From contig CM020618.1 in NCBI GenBank assembly GCA_009829735.1, positions 42,236,878 to 42,300,877 of the forward strand: 64,000 nt of DNA. The letters are read 5' to 3'. Below the pieces are notes generated by a model. It had not been told where the DNA came from and searched no databases. It was given only the letters and a program-made list of their open reading frames with translations. Positions 1 to 9,113 of this stretch are shown here, piece after piece; position 1 is the stretch's first letter; the number at the start of each line of letters is the position of its first letter. Origin of the DNA: Pyropia yezoensis (Eukaryota; Rhodophyta; Bangiophyceae; Bangiales; Bangiaceae). Position numbers and translations under genes: made by a program.

Positions 1-630
1 CCGGCCGCTCTACCCCGGACGCCTTCTTCCAACGCCGGCGGCGCTGTGCCTCCGCTGGAGTTGGGTACTCCGGTCTCGGGGGCCGTTGTGGACCGTCCGG
101 TAGTGTCATCCTCGGGCCGGTTCGAGATTCCGGCGCCGACTCTGCGCCTTACCCGCTTCCGGGTGCCTGACTGGTACCTGAACCAAGGTGGTCCAACATG
201 CGACCAGTACGACGTCGGCATGATTGAAGACCAGCTGGGTCGTCTTCCGGTGCAGGTTGAAGGCGTCGGGTCCTCTCTGGTGCTGGGTACTTACGCCAGC
301 GTCTTGAACGACGTGGTCGACCGGGTGTTTGCTTGCGCGGACAGCGGCCAGATGTCGAACAACCCGGTGGTTGGCGAACTTCTGGCGACTTTGACGCGGC
401 ATGGCCTGGCCCAGCAGTGGTCAGAGACCTTCACGGGCTTCCAGCGGCGCCGACGGACATATCTGGATGAGCGGGAGCCACCGGCAACTACTGGTACTAC
501 TCCGATGGCGTCATACCGGGATGCGCCGCGTCCACCGCACTACGTCATCCCGTCTTCCTCCGGTTCCCGTCGTACCGCGGGTGCAGCGCCGGAGGACACT
601 CCCGCGGCTCAGCGTCCGCGCCGGGAGTAG
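1..630 (+). CDS. C-terminal part of an unidentified ORF opposite the pol of element A (5' end off window)
   Basis: The frame is open from base 1 to a TAG at 628-630, at least 209 codons, with no start needed inside the window. It runs convergently toward pol of element A, whose stop lies only 145 bases away. The middle of the protein looks like a normal globular sequence (VPDWYLNQGG, then a helix-rich stretch around FTGFQRRRRTYLDE); the tail is rich in Pro, Ser, Thr and Arg. I do not recognise a family. It could be an antisense gene carried by element A between pol and the 3' LTR, as in some plant LTR elements, or an unrelated host gene end. A purine-rich tract (631-695) follows the stop. Confidence 0.5.
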   Translation, partial: PAALPRTPSSNAGGAVPPLELGTPVSGAVVDRPVVSSSGRFEIPAPTLRLTRFRVPDWYLNQGGPTCDQYDVGMIEDQLGRLPVQVEGVGSSLVLGTYASVLNDVVDRVFACADSGQMSNNPVVGELLATLTRHGLAQQWSETFTGFQRRRRTYLDEREPPATTGTTPMASYRDAPRPPHYVIPSSSGSRRTAGAAPEDTPAAQRPRRE

Positions 631-775
631 TAGTTGGAGGCAAGGAGGGTGAGGGTCTTGGGAGAAGCGAGGAGGGAAGAGGCGGAGAGAAGGGTTGCTC
701 GAGCGGGTGCTTGTTTTCCTTAATTGTTCCATGCTTGCGTTGCGTGTTATCCTTGATATACCCGTTCCCTTCTTC
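631..775. other. Gap between convergent ORF ends, with a plus-strand purine tract
   Basis: Bases 631-695 are almost entirely purine on the plus strand. That would suit a polypurine tract for a plus-strand element, but no LTR follows it; the next feature is the end of pol on the other strand. Otherwise nothing is recognisable. Confidence 0.4.
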
Positions 776-3700
776 TCAATCCTCTTGTTCCGCATCCGTT
801 GCGGGTGAGCTCGTCTCGTCCCGAGGGTCTTGGTTGGCCCCGTCCTCTTGGTCCTCCTCCGTGTCCGACTCCAGAATCTTGCCGGCTCTGGCCACTGGAG
901 TGCCCTCGATCCCGTTCCGTCGCGTGTAGGCACAGACGTCCGCGATGGGTAGCCGGTTTGAGGGTTCCCATGTATCATCTGCCGGGTTGAAACCGAACCA
1001 GCGTACTCGCAGGTACAGGCGTCCATCTCTCCAGGCATGGTCGACAAACTTGACGTAGACAAATTCCCGACCTTCTTCTTGGGATAACCAGGGTATCGCA
1101 GTCCGCTTACGCCGGGTCAAGTCCCGTTGGCTTGGCGGTGGAGCTCGGGTGACATGGTCGCTGCTCACCCGGTACGGAGAGCCATCCACGTCTAGAAGGA
1201 AGGTCCAGCCATCCGTATTGAGAATCTCATAAGGTCCATCCGTCTTAGAGTCCAGCTTCCCCCGGGTCTTGCTATGGTTGTCCACAAAAACCCAGTCGCC
1301 ACCACCCAGTTCCTTGTTCTTTTCCCGGACACCCTTGTCATAGTCCCGCTTGTATCGCTCCTGGGTCTTTGAAATTGACTCCTTGACTCTTGGGAGCAGG
1401 AGCTTTAGTTGTTCCAGGAACTCATCCTTTGCCTTGGGACCTGACTTCAGTGCAGGCTGGAGACCGTCTGGTATTCTTTCCAGGGAGAAGTTGGTCAGCC
1501 GCCTTGGGGTGACAAAGTCGAGTGGAGCGACTCCCGTTGTCCGGTGAACTCGGGAGTTGTAGGCTAGAGTGAGGACAGCCAGGAGCTCGTCCCAGTCTTC
1601 TTGGTGCTCCTCCACGTAGTGCCGTAGCATGTCCACTAGGGTCCGGTTGAATCGTTCCACCTGGCCGTTCGTTTGAGGGTGGTACGTCGTGGTGTACAAG
1701 TTCTTGATGCCCATCAGGTCACAGACTCCTTGGAAGAACAGGGATGCAAACTGGGGACCGTTGTCGGTTAAGACGGAGTCTGGAGGGCCGTAGGCAGCTA
1801 TCCAGTACTCGCAGAAGGCCGACGTGACATCCAGAGCCGTGATGGTTCTCAACGGGATTGCTCGAGTGAACTTGGAGAACCGGTCACAAATGATGAGTAG
1901 GTATATGTTGCCACTGGAGGTCTCAGGTAGGGGCCCCAGGATGTCCATGCTTAAGCTTGCAAAGGGCTCCGCCGCAGGGAATAGGCGTAGCTTAGAAGTC
2001 TTCTTCCTCTGGGACAACCGGTTCCTTGCACAAGAAATACAAGCCTCCAGGCACTTATGGACGTCACTGGCCATGGTTTCCCAGTAATAGTGTCGTCTCA
2101 TGGAAGCATACATCCGATTGATACCAGGATGTCCGGCCTGGGGAGACGAGTGCTCCAGGCGTAGGATGTCAGTCCGTAGGCTCCGGGGTACGTAGACTTG
2201 AGTTGCCCCATCGAAGGGTGACACCCGTACTAGGAGTCCGTCTGTAGACTCGGAGAAGCGACTGTTCCGGTTCAGGTCCATTTGGTGGCGAAGCTCCAAG
2301 CATTGAGGGTCCGTCAATTGTGCCTCCAGCATCCGGTGAATGGTTACCGGTTGATGAGCTTCAGGTGTCTCGTACAGGGGAGCGTGCCAGCCACGTCCGA
2401 CATTCGGGAGGATAAAGCAGGGTATTTCCTCCGGGATAGGACCGGTATCGGCTGCAGGAGTCTCCAGCCTGGACATGGTGTCGGCGCAGTGGTGCTCCCT
2501 CCCTGCTCTGGTGCACACCTTGTACTTGAACTCCGAAAGGCGTAGGCGCCACCGGGCGACCCTTCCTTGACTGCTGTCCATGCATAGCAGCCACCTTAGA
2601 CTGGCGTGGTCCGTCCGGATGAGGAACTCTTGTCCTTCAAGATATGGACGTAACAGGAAGCAAGCCCAGACGACCGCCAAGCACTCGCGCTCGGTCGTCG
2701 AATAGTTCTTCTCGGCTGGAGTCAAGACGCGACTGTAGTAGCCTATCGGGAGGAAGTGCCCATCAGGTTGCTGCTGGAGTAGTGAGCACCCCACCTGGAC
2801 GCCACAGGCATCAGTCTCCAGAACAAACTGGCCCTCCCGCTTGGGTAACGCCAGTACTGGAGTGGTGGTCAGGCGCTTCTTGAGCTCTTCGAAGGCTGCT
2901 GTCTGCTTCTCGTCGAACACCGGGAGTTGTGCTGGAAGCTTCTTGCTAGTAAGCTTGGTCAAGGGCCGGGCAATCAGAGCGTAGTCTCGTACGAACCGGC
3001 GGTAGACGTTGCACATACCCAGGAAGCTCTTGAGTTCCGTCTGGGTTTTAGGTTGCCGTGCATGCCGGAGGGCCTTGATGTTCTTCTCATTGACTCGGAG
3101 CTCCCCCGGACTCAGCACGTGCCCCAGGTACTCCACCTCAGTCTCAAACAGGTGGCACTTCTCGGCCTTGAGGGTAACTCCAGCCTTGGACAGGAGGGCC
3201 AGGACCTCTCGAAGGTGCTCCAGGTGTTCCGCTGGGGTCTTGGAGAAAACAATGATGTCGTCCAGGTAGACCAAACATGTTCTCCACCTTAGCCCCGACA
3301 GGATGATGTCGATGGCTCTCTGGAAGGTTGCCGGAGCATTAGTGAGACCAAAAGGGAGACGCTTGCACCGGAACAGTCCCATGTGGCACGTGAAGGTAGT
3401 CTTGTCCTTGTCCTCGTCAGCCAGAGGGATCTGCCAGTAACCGGCATTACAATCCAGCGTCGAGAAGAGGGTGGCATCACCAAGATAGTCGAGGCAATCA
3501 TCCATCCGGGGTATCGGGTATACATCCTTGACTGTCATCTCGTTCAGGCGTCTGTAGTCAACGCAGAAACGGAAGTGACCGCCAGGTTTCGGGACGACTA
3601 CCACCGGGAAAGCCCACTCGCCATCAGACGGCTCGATAACATCCATCTTGAGCATCTTGTTAACCTGCTTCTCAATCTCATCCCGGCGATGAGGTCCAGC

Positions 3701-4876
3701 CCGGTATGGGTGCATGTGCACTGGTTTGGCATCTGGCTTGAGTTGAATCCGGTGTAGGGTGGCGTCCATCTTGCCCAGCTCTCCGGACCACAGGTGCCGA
3801 TGTTCCTGGAGAAGCTTCTCCAGTGCCTCCTTCAAGTCGAGAGGGACGTTTTCTTGGTTGACCTTCGGCATCCCGGGCGGTGCTTGTTCGGGCTTCGGAG
3901 TAGTACGGCCAGCCTGCTCTTGTTCCGGAGATACGTCTAAGGCCGTCAAGTTGGATGCCAGCTCTTGTTGCAGGTTGAAGAGGTCTTCCTTGCTCATAGC
4001 GCGGGCGGACCCCCGGTAAGGCTCTGCTGTACCAACTCGAGTGCCCTTGGCGAGGGTTATTGGCTTCCGGCTCACGTTGACGATCAGCACCGAGAACGGG
4101 GTGTGCCTCTCCACCTTCTTGTGGTGTCCGTGGGCTAGGTATAATCGGTGTTTCGCCAGAAATTCCTTGCGTCCGTAGATCAGGCATTGACCTGCAGTCC
4201 GGGTCGTGACTTGAACCTTGGTCTCCGAGCGAGGAGGTAGGAGCACCGGTTTGATGAGGGTCAAGGTAGAGGGTGGGATGCGTTCCTTCTGGTTCTTGGC
4301 CACACGAACCTTGGTGTCCAGGTGCTCCAGCACTGGTGACACAAACCCATGGTTGAACTGCACCTTTCCTTCTCCGGGTAGGATGCTCTTGACATGCTGC
4401 TTCTGGAAGTCCCAGCCTAGGATGAGGGGGACTGATAAGGTCTTGACTACTAGAAAGGGAAAAAGCATTGGTTCATTGTTGACATAGATGGCGACGGGAA
4501 GACGGCCAAGCGGTCGTAGGGTTTGACCTGATGCGTCTACAATCCGGGTCTTGGTAGGCGCTCTCCAGGCATGTCGACGCCAGCCCGGAGGTAACAGGTT
4601 CTCAGTGATGACGCTTGGTCCGGCTCCCGTGTCGACCACCGGCGTAACAGCTTGGGGGAGGCTATCCCCCACACGCATACGAGCATTAATCTTGAGGTTT
4701 TCCTTACGCAGGACGAGCAAGGTCCCCTTGAACAAACAGGGTGTCCAGGCGGCTACCGGTTGAGCAGGTAACTGCCGTCCTTTCTCCCGGCACGCAAGGG
4801 GAGAACAGGTAGAAGTACCCTGCCGTTGGAGATTCGGGAAGACACTTGGGGAGAGCGCCTGCCCTACTCGTTTCCC
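776..4876 (-). CDS. pol: Element A Pol polyprotein (protease-RT-RNase H-integrase-chromodomain-like)
   Basis: Read from the -1 shift at 4876 to a stop at 776; the first start-like codon of the frame alone is TTG at 4735, so it is most likely made as Gag-Pol. Domains in order: retropepsin with VVDTGAGPSVI; reverse transcriptase with LVYLDDIIVFS; RNase H with ETDACG, TTERECLAVVW and TDHASLRWL; integrase with an HHCC zinc domain (GHPG..., CISCARNR) and a core with SMDILGP, TDNGPQF and NGQVERFNRT giving D, D and E. A chromodomain-like segment near the end (VYVKFVDHAWRDGRLYLRVRWFGF...DDTWEP) is followed by an acidic tail. All catalytic residues I could check are present and there is no internal stop, so the gene may be functional. 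Confidence 0.93.
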   Translation of the reverse strand, partial: GKRVGQALSPSVFPNLQRQGTSTCSPLACREKGRQLPAQPVAAWTPCLFKGTLLVLRKENLKINARMRVGDSLPQAVTPVVDTGAGPSVITENLLPPGWRRHAWRAPTKTRIVDASGQTLRPLGRLPVAIYVNNEPMLFPFLVVKTLSVPLILGWDFQKQHVKSILPGEGKVQFNHGFVSPVLEHLDTKVRVAKNQKERIPPSTLTLIKPVLLPPRSETKVQVTTRTAGQCLIYGRKEFLAKHRLYLAHGHHKKVERHTPFSVLIVNVSRKPITLAKGTRVGTAEPYRGSARAMSKEDLFNLQQELASNLTALDVSPEQEQAGRTTPKPEQAPPGMPKVNQENVPLDLKEALEKLLQEHRHLWSGELGKMDATLHRIQLKPDAKPVHMHPYRAGPHRRDEIEKQVNKMLKMDVIEPSDGEWAFPVVVVPKPGGHFRFCVDYRRLNEMTVKDVYPIPRMDDCLDYLGDATLFSTLDCNAGYWQIPLADEDKDKTTFTCHMGLFRCKRLPFGLTNAPATFQRAIDIILSGLRWRTCLVYLDDIIVFSKTPAEHLEHLREVLALLSKAGVTLKAEKCHLFETEVEYLGHVLSPGELRVNEKNIKALRHARQPKTQTELKSFLGMCNVYRRFVRDYALIARPLTKLTSKKLPAQLPVFDEKQTAAFEELKKRLTTTPVLALPKREGQFVLETDACGVQVGCSLLQQQPDGHFLPIGYYSRVLTPAEKNYSTTERECLAVVWACFLLRPYLEGQEFLIRTDHASLRWLLCMDSSQGRVARWRLRLSEFKYKVCTRAGREHHCADTMSRLETPAADTGPIPEEIPCFILPNVGRGWHAPLYETPEAHQPVTIHRMLEAQLTDPQCLELRHQMDLNRNSRFSESTDGLLVRVSPFDGATQVYVPRSLRTDILRLEHSSPQAGHPGINRMYASMRRHYYWETMASDVHKCLEACISCARNRLSQRKKTSKLRLFPAAEPFASLSMDILGPLPETSSGNIYLLIICDRFSKFTRAIPLRTITALDVTSAFCEYWIAAYGPPDSVLTDNGPQFASLFFQGVCDLMGIKNLYTTTYHPQTNGQVERFNRTLVDMLRHYVEEHQEDWDELLAVLTLAYNSRVHRTTGVAPLDFVTPRRLTNFSLERIPDGLQPALKSGPKAKDEFLEQLKLLLPRVKESISKTQERYKRDYDKGVREKNKELGGGDWVFVDNHSKTRGKLDSKTDGPYEILNTDGWTFLLDVDGSPYRVSSDHVTRAPPPSQRDLTRRKRTAIPWLSQEEGREFVYVKFVDHAWRDGRLYLRVRWFGFNPADDTWEPSNRLPIADVCAYTRRNGIEGTPVARAGKILESDTEEDQEDGANQDPRDETSSPATDAEQED

Positions 4877-6624
4877 GGCTCCGAGGAGTCCTTAGAGGTT
4901 TCGGTCTCCAGGTCAAAGTCCGTAGGAGCTTCCCTTGCCAGAGCCTCCGTGATGCTCTGTAAGGTTGCCACTCGGATGGCATGTACCTGTGCCTTGTCCA
5001 TCTTGGAGGGTGCCCGCCGGTCAGCCCAGTTGACCGCCTTTGCAAACACCAGTCCTTGACGCTTGAGTTTCTCCTGGAGATCCTCGGGAATGGTCGGGCA
5101 CTGGTAGGACATATGATCCTCCTTCTGGCACAGCCAGCAAGACCGGAACCGCTGGTTCCTGATCTGCTTGGGGGCGACCAGGGAAGGTTGCTCCTTAGAA
5201 ACGAAGCCGCCCCACTTGTCCCTTGACTCCATGGGTGAGGCCTCGCCAACTGCGAGTACCGGTACAGGGTTATCACCTCCCTTATACTTGTCGGGTCCGG
5301 GACGAACTCGCGACAACGGCTTGGGGGTTGATACCATAGGAGCCTGGAGGGCCTTGGCTTGCCGGTGCTTGCCCTGGGTATAGGCCATCAACTGCTGGAA
5401 GGTATGTTCTTGATGTTCCTGGTTGTAGTTCTCCGCATCCACTTGAAGATATTCAGGAAGCCCCTCCGAGAAGATCATCTTGAGCCTGTCCTCAGGGTAA
5501 ACGTTGCCACAAGCATCGCTCATCTCCCGGACACGACGGGCGAACGCCTCTGGAGTCTCTTGTCTCTCCATGGTTGCCCGGTTCAGCCTACCGACTGCCT
5601 TACGCAGGGAGTCCGCGTCTGCGTAGTTGGACAGGAGCCAGTTGACCGCCTCCGGATAACTCGCGACGGTACGTCCAACAATGTGCCCGGCAGAGTCTGG
5701 TAGAACCTGTGCAAACCGCTGTTCCGCTTCTCCGGTCATGAAGTTAACCAGGAGATAGAGAGCCTTGCCCTCGGACACATCGTTGTCATTGCATGCCTTG
5801 ACAAACCGGCGCAGGAAGGCAAAGATAAGCGCCGGTCTCTTCCCGGAAAACTTAGGATGTCCCCCAAAGCTCGGCTGCATTCGCCGGTTCAGGGATGCCA
5901 TCTTCTTGGCCATCTTCCGGGTGTAACCTTGGTCTTGGTTCTCCAGCCGGTAGTTACCCCAATACGTGACCTTGTTCAGGGTGGCATCTCCCACTTGGTG
6001 GGCAGGGAAGTCGAACTCGACTAGCCTGCGCCGGGTAGGACCGGGAGATGCATCCCAGTCATATCCCTCCTCAGAGCTGGAGGAACTGGTCTCGCTGGTG
6101 CTAGAGCGGCGGCGACGACGCCGACGCCTACGGCTGTTCCGGTCACCGGTCTTGGAGCTCCCCGCCCCATAGGACGCAAGGGGAGGAAAAGCTTGGCCGG
6201 TCCCAGGAGTCGAAGTCTCAGGAAGACCCGTAGAACCAGTCATAGCGGTGCCTCTGGCACTGCTAGTGCCCACAGGAAGAGGTGTATACACCCAGCTGCC
6301 ATGTGTGGGTCCAGGAGTAAACACACCAGGGGCTATCCCTGGAGGTTGAAGAGTAGAACCGACAGGAGGGAGACGTCTGCTGCGAGCGGACTCAAACGCC
6401 GTTGACCCCGGGGTGGCTCCCACAGGAGGAACAGCCGGAGGAACGGGAGCAGGGGGTACTTGGCCGCCTGTAGACTCCAGTCCACTACCGGATGTCACGC
6501 CCAGGTCTGCTTCACCCGTAGGGAGAACGCCGGGTTGGGCACCGTCCCCCGCGGTGACCAGGGATGCGTCAAGGGACGCGGGGTCTACCCCTTCGGGCAC
6601 CGTCGTGCCAGGGAGGGTAGCCAT
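4864..6624 (-). CDS. gag: Element A Gag polyprotein
   Basis: 586 residues starting MATLPGTTVPEG, with ATG at 6624. The first 150 residues are a Pro/Gly/Thr-rich low-complexity segment, followed by a run of arginines and an acidic serine tract (about residues 165-195). The central part (GEAEQRFAQVLPD, ...ALYLLVNFMTGEAEQ, METPEAFARRVREM-like helices) matches the retrotransposon Gag capsid type. A CCHC zinc knuckle, CWLCQKEDHMSYQC, lies near residue 490. It forms particles and binds the element RNA. The end overlaps pol in the -1 frame, and the shift heptamer sits just before the TAG. Confidence 0.9.
   Translation of the reverse strand: MATLPGTTVPEGVDPASLDASLVTAGDGAQPGVLPTGEADLGVTSGSGLESTGGQVPPAPVPPAVPPVGATPGSTAFESARSRRLPPVGSTLQPPGIAPGVFTPGPTHGSWVYTPLPVGTSSARGTAMTGSTGLPETSTPGTGQAFPPLASYGAGSSKTGDRNSRRRRRRRRRSSTSETSSSSSEEGYDWDASPGPTRRRLVEFDFPAHQVGDATLNKVTYWGNYRLENQDQGYTRKMAKKMASLNRRMQPSFGGHPKFSGKRPALIFAFLRRFVKACNDNDVSEGKALYLLVNFMTGEAEQRFAQVLPDSAGHIVGRTVASYPEAVNWLLSNYADADSLRKAVGRLNRATMERQETPEAFARRVREMSDACGNVYPEDRLKMIFSEGLPEYLQVDAENYNQEHQEHTFQQLMAYTQGKHRQAKALQAPMVSTPKPLSRVRPGPDKYKGGDNPVPVLAVGEASPMESRDKWGGFVSKEQPSLVAPKQIRNQRFRSCWLCQKEDHMSYQCPTIPEDLQEKLKRQGLVFAKAVNWADRRAPSKMDKAQVHAIRVATLQSITEALAREAPTDFDLETETSKDSSEPGNE
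4870..4876 (-). promoter_or_regulatory. -1 ribosomal frameshift heptamer GGGAAAC, gag to pol of element A
   Basis: On the minus strand the last gag codons read CCG GGA AAC GAG TAG, so the heptamer G GGA AAC has the canonical X XXY YYZ phase. A -1 slip there enters exactly the open pol frame (GGG AAA CGA ...), which stays open through the protease. The gag stop is two codons downstream. Seen directly; that it works is inferred. Confidence 0.75.
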
Positions 6625-6769
6625 GTTGGTCTCTTGACAGCCACAGTCCAGTTACCTGCGTGTCCAAAGATCGCAAGACCACAAGAGAGGGGTTGGAGAG
6701 CCAGGAATGGGGTTCCCGTGAACGGGTGCAAATAATTCCCAAACCACAGAAAAAGACAGAATAGGAACA

Positions 6770-6787
6770 ACGCAACCGCTGCTCCCA
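6770..6787 (-). other. Candidate primer-binding site of element A
   Basis: On the minus strand TGGGAGCAGCGG begins two bases after a possible LTR end ...GAGACA (plus-strand 6790). Position and the TGG start fit a tRNA primer site, but I cannot match it to a tRNA. Confidence 0.3.
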
Positions 6788-6789
6788 AA

Positions 6790-7405
6790 TGTCTCTTCTC
6801 AAACACTCCAATCCCCTGCTGCTCCACCAAATATGTGGTATAAAACTCGATCCTCTCAGACACGTGTCAATATCCCTCGGGGGAAAGGGACAGGTAACGC
6901 AGAAAGGGGAACTACGAGAATGGTATGCCTGTTGCCTCACGTGCCTGCTCGCAGAGCAAACAGATACGCACGGTAGTGCACACGGGGAAGAGGAAAGCAA
7001 ACGCGCAGTTGTCTTTTTCCCTGAGGGCGCGGGCCGAGGGCGCCTCGCTGTCCCTCTTAACGTGCATCTGGGGGAACCCCGGCACGTTGGCCCGGTAGCC
7101 CCCCCATAACCCCGAGTGGCCCCGACCCGAGTCTAACCTCGTCAGGTCGGGGGCCACTATCACTACTAATTCTATTCCCACTCACTAATCTCACACTCAA
7201 ATTCTCTCAAATCAAGTCCCTCACAAATATGCAAAAACACATCAGAAATCCCTCTCTCGCGTGTGGATAGCGTAGTCCACCGCATCCCAGTGCCGGGCAC
7301 GGGCCACGGCCGCCAACCATCGCCACACGGCGGGCGTGTTCTGGCACCTGGTGCCCTCTGGTTGCAGTCCCGGGTCGGCGCCAAGTCGGGGCCAGGGATG
7401 CTACA
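6790..7405 (-). repeat. Candidate 5' LTR of element A (616 bp)
   Basis: Bounded on the minus strand by TGTAGC (7405) and ACA (6790), then a 2-nt spacer and a TGG-type primer site. No second copy is in the window, so length and limits are provisional. It is richer in A/T than the coding region and holds a strong hairpin at 7116-7157. Confidence 0.4.
7116..7157. other. 42-nt hairpin inside the candidate LTR of element A
   Basis: Outer arms GTGGCCCCGACC and GGTCGGGGGCCAC pair with a single bulged base. Inside them CGAG and CTCG pair around a TCTAAC loop. It could be a termination, packaging or R-region structure of element A. Confidence 0.6.
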
Positions 7406-7790
7406 GGGCTGCACTCCTTTAGTGCGCACGCCCGCCCATGCTTTGTTCTGAGAGACATGCTTTGTTTTTGGACCGTTCTGTGCCTACCGGCGGTGCGATG
7501 GGGAAACGCATGCTTTGGAGCACCTCGGGTGCCCCGACGCGAGTATATAGTGCGTGAGTGTCGGCGCCACCGGGGGAGACGAGAGGGGAACGACAGACAC
7601 AGACCAAAGACACTGTTTACCTTTTGTACCCTCGATCCCCACCGACGTCGCGCCCATCTTCTTCCCCAGACCCACCCCCGTCGAGACCACCGTCCTCTTC
7701 CCCGTGCCCCGCCGCCCCATTGGCTCGCAGGGCCCGCTGACACCCCCACGAGTACGTTGAGGGCTCCCCGGTTTTAGGTGGGTCCTCACA
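7406..7790 (+). repeat. 5' LTR of element B, 3' portion only
   Basis: Matches 14103-14487 over 385 bp with four transitions. Contains TATATAG at 7544-7550, which is TATACAG in the other copy, and ends ...CTCACA. It is cut exactly where element A begins. Confidence 0.8.
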
Positions 7791-7792
7791 TG

Positions 7793-7812
7793 TGGTAGCT
7801 TCCGATTGTTCG
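7793..7812 (+). other. Candidate primer-binding site of element B
   Basis: TGGTAGC begins two bases after the LTR end. The same first seven bases occur in the initiator-tRNA-Met primer site of yeast Ty elements; the rest does not obviously match, so the tRNA is uncertain. Confidence 0.4.
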
Positions 7813-8026
7813 ACTTTCTACCTGGCGGTGACTGCGATTCCGTGCGTGATTTGGACCTTCCTGCGATTGTGACGTCGTGTTGCCCCCTGCGTTCGGCTTG
7901 CCACGGGCATTGTAATACGAACGCAGTGGGTTCCACGAATCACACCGAAAGAATGTTTTCCTGACACTGCCATCGCGCTTGATGTCACGGAATTTTTCTT
8001 TTTGGTCAACCGATTGTTGAATCCCA

Positions 8027-8770
8027 GTGAGTTCCAAATCAGGTTCCGAATATTCTTCCTCGGCTGTGGCGGCCGCGTCGGCATCCTCCGGCACGACGGC
8101 CCGCAACACGGTGGCCACGTCACGTGGAAACCCTGAGACCCGCGCACCCCCGACGACCCGCGCACCCCCGACGATCCGCGGCGCTGGTACAGCGCGCGGC
8201 TCGTCGGCACGCGGCAGTCCGTCGGCACGCGGCCCCGTGGGAGGGCACCACCACCCGGGGGCACGCAGCCCCCCGGCGGGCGCCTTCTCCACCTCCACCC
8301 AGGCGGCCCCCCCGCACCTATCCCTGCTGGGGCGGACCGCCCCCAAGCCCCCCCTCTCGGGCAAGGGCAAGGGCCCTGCCTCGGCGGGCACAGCGGCCCG
8401 GACGAACCGGCGCCTGCTGCTACCCCCGCAGGAACCGGCGCGCCGTTTCATCGCGCCGCCCCCCGCGCTGATTGGGCACATTAAGCCGACCAACGCGCGG
8501 GCGGTGGAACAGCGCGAACAGCGCCGAATCGCCAAGGCCCGCCGCATCCCACTGGGCACACACCAGTGTAAGCCCTGCGGTGTGACGTGCAACAGCCTAT
8601 CGGTGTTGCGCGACCATCGCAACTCACGTCGGCATCGCAATACTGTCAACCGCCCTTCCACTCTCCCACGCTGCGATCCCTGCGGGCGTGAACTTGATTC
8701 GGTGGTTCAATTTGAAAGCCACTTGCGTGGCAAGGCGCACCACCGCCAGCTGGCGCGGGGCACCGATTGA
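8027..8770 (+). CDS. Zinc-finger ORF (two U1/matrin-type C2H2 fingers) between the 5' LTR and gag of element B
   Basis: An open frame of 247 codons with no ATG; it opens just after TTGAATCCCAG (8026), which resembles a splice acceptor preceded by a T-rich tract, so it may be a spliced exon or a captured gene fragment. The first 150 residues are an Ala/Pro/Arg/Gly-rich disordered segment. Then come two fingers of identical spacing C-X2-C-X12-H-X5-H: CKPCGVTC...HRNSRRH and CDPCGREL...HLRGKAH. That spacing is typical of U1-C/JAZ/ZNF346-like fingers, which bind double-stranded RNA or RNA-DNA hybrids. It lies in sense ahead of gag, where most Ty3 elements have only a leader. Its role in the element is unknown. 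Confidence 0.6.
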   Translation: MSSKSGSEYSSSAVAAASASSGTTARNTVATSRGNPETRAPPTTRAPPTIRGAGTARGSSARGSPSARGPVGGHHHPGARSPPAGAFSTSTQAAPPHLSLLGRTAPKPPLSGKGKGPASAGTAARTNRRLLLPPQEPARRFIAPPPALIGHIKPTNARAVEQREQRRIAKARRIPLGTHQCKPCGVTCNSLSVLRDHRNSRRHRNTVNRPSTLPRCDPCGRELDSVVQFESHLRGKAHHRQLARGTD

Positions 8771-9113
8771 CAACCTCCATTGATCTACCGCGAGAGCCCG
8801 ATTTTCCCTCTCTGATCTCCCCCCCGCGTGAGAATCCGACGAGACCGACTCGGGCCCGAGCGCGGAAGCCGACCGAAAATCCGATTGCGCGCCCTCGAGC
8901 GATTCGCTTGTGATTGGATTTAACGAAATAGTGTTGCAAGCTCTTGATCTCGTCACCGCGATCCCTCGGCACTTGACCAATTGTCGCGCGCCACTACGTT
9001 GCTTGACCAAATTTCTTACACAAATCTATCCGGAGTTCGACTGGGCAATTCTTGTAAGTCCAGGTAGCTCTGTCCTGTGAAATTGTAACTTCTGGAGTTA
9101 ACTCCTGGAAACG

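Larger units (their letters stand above)
1..7405 (-). mobile_element. Ty3/gypsy LTR retrotransposon, element A (3' part off the left edge)
   Basis: Minus-strand element with gag (6624-4864), pol (4876-776) and a probable 5' LTR at its right end. The reading frames have no internal stop, so it is probably a young copy. The right boundary is placed at 7405/7406 because the minus strand there begins TGTAGC, a normal LTR start, and because 7406 is exactly where similarity to the second LTR of element B begins. The 3' LTR is not in the window. Beyond the pol stop lies a plus-strand open frame (1-630). Family assignment rests on the order protease, RT, RNase H, integrase, chromodomain-like tail. 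Confidence 0.8.
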
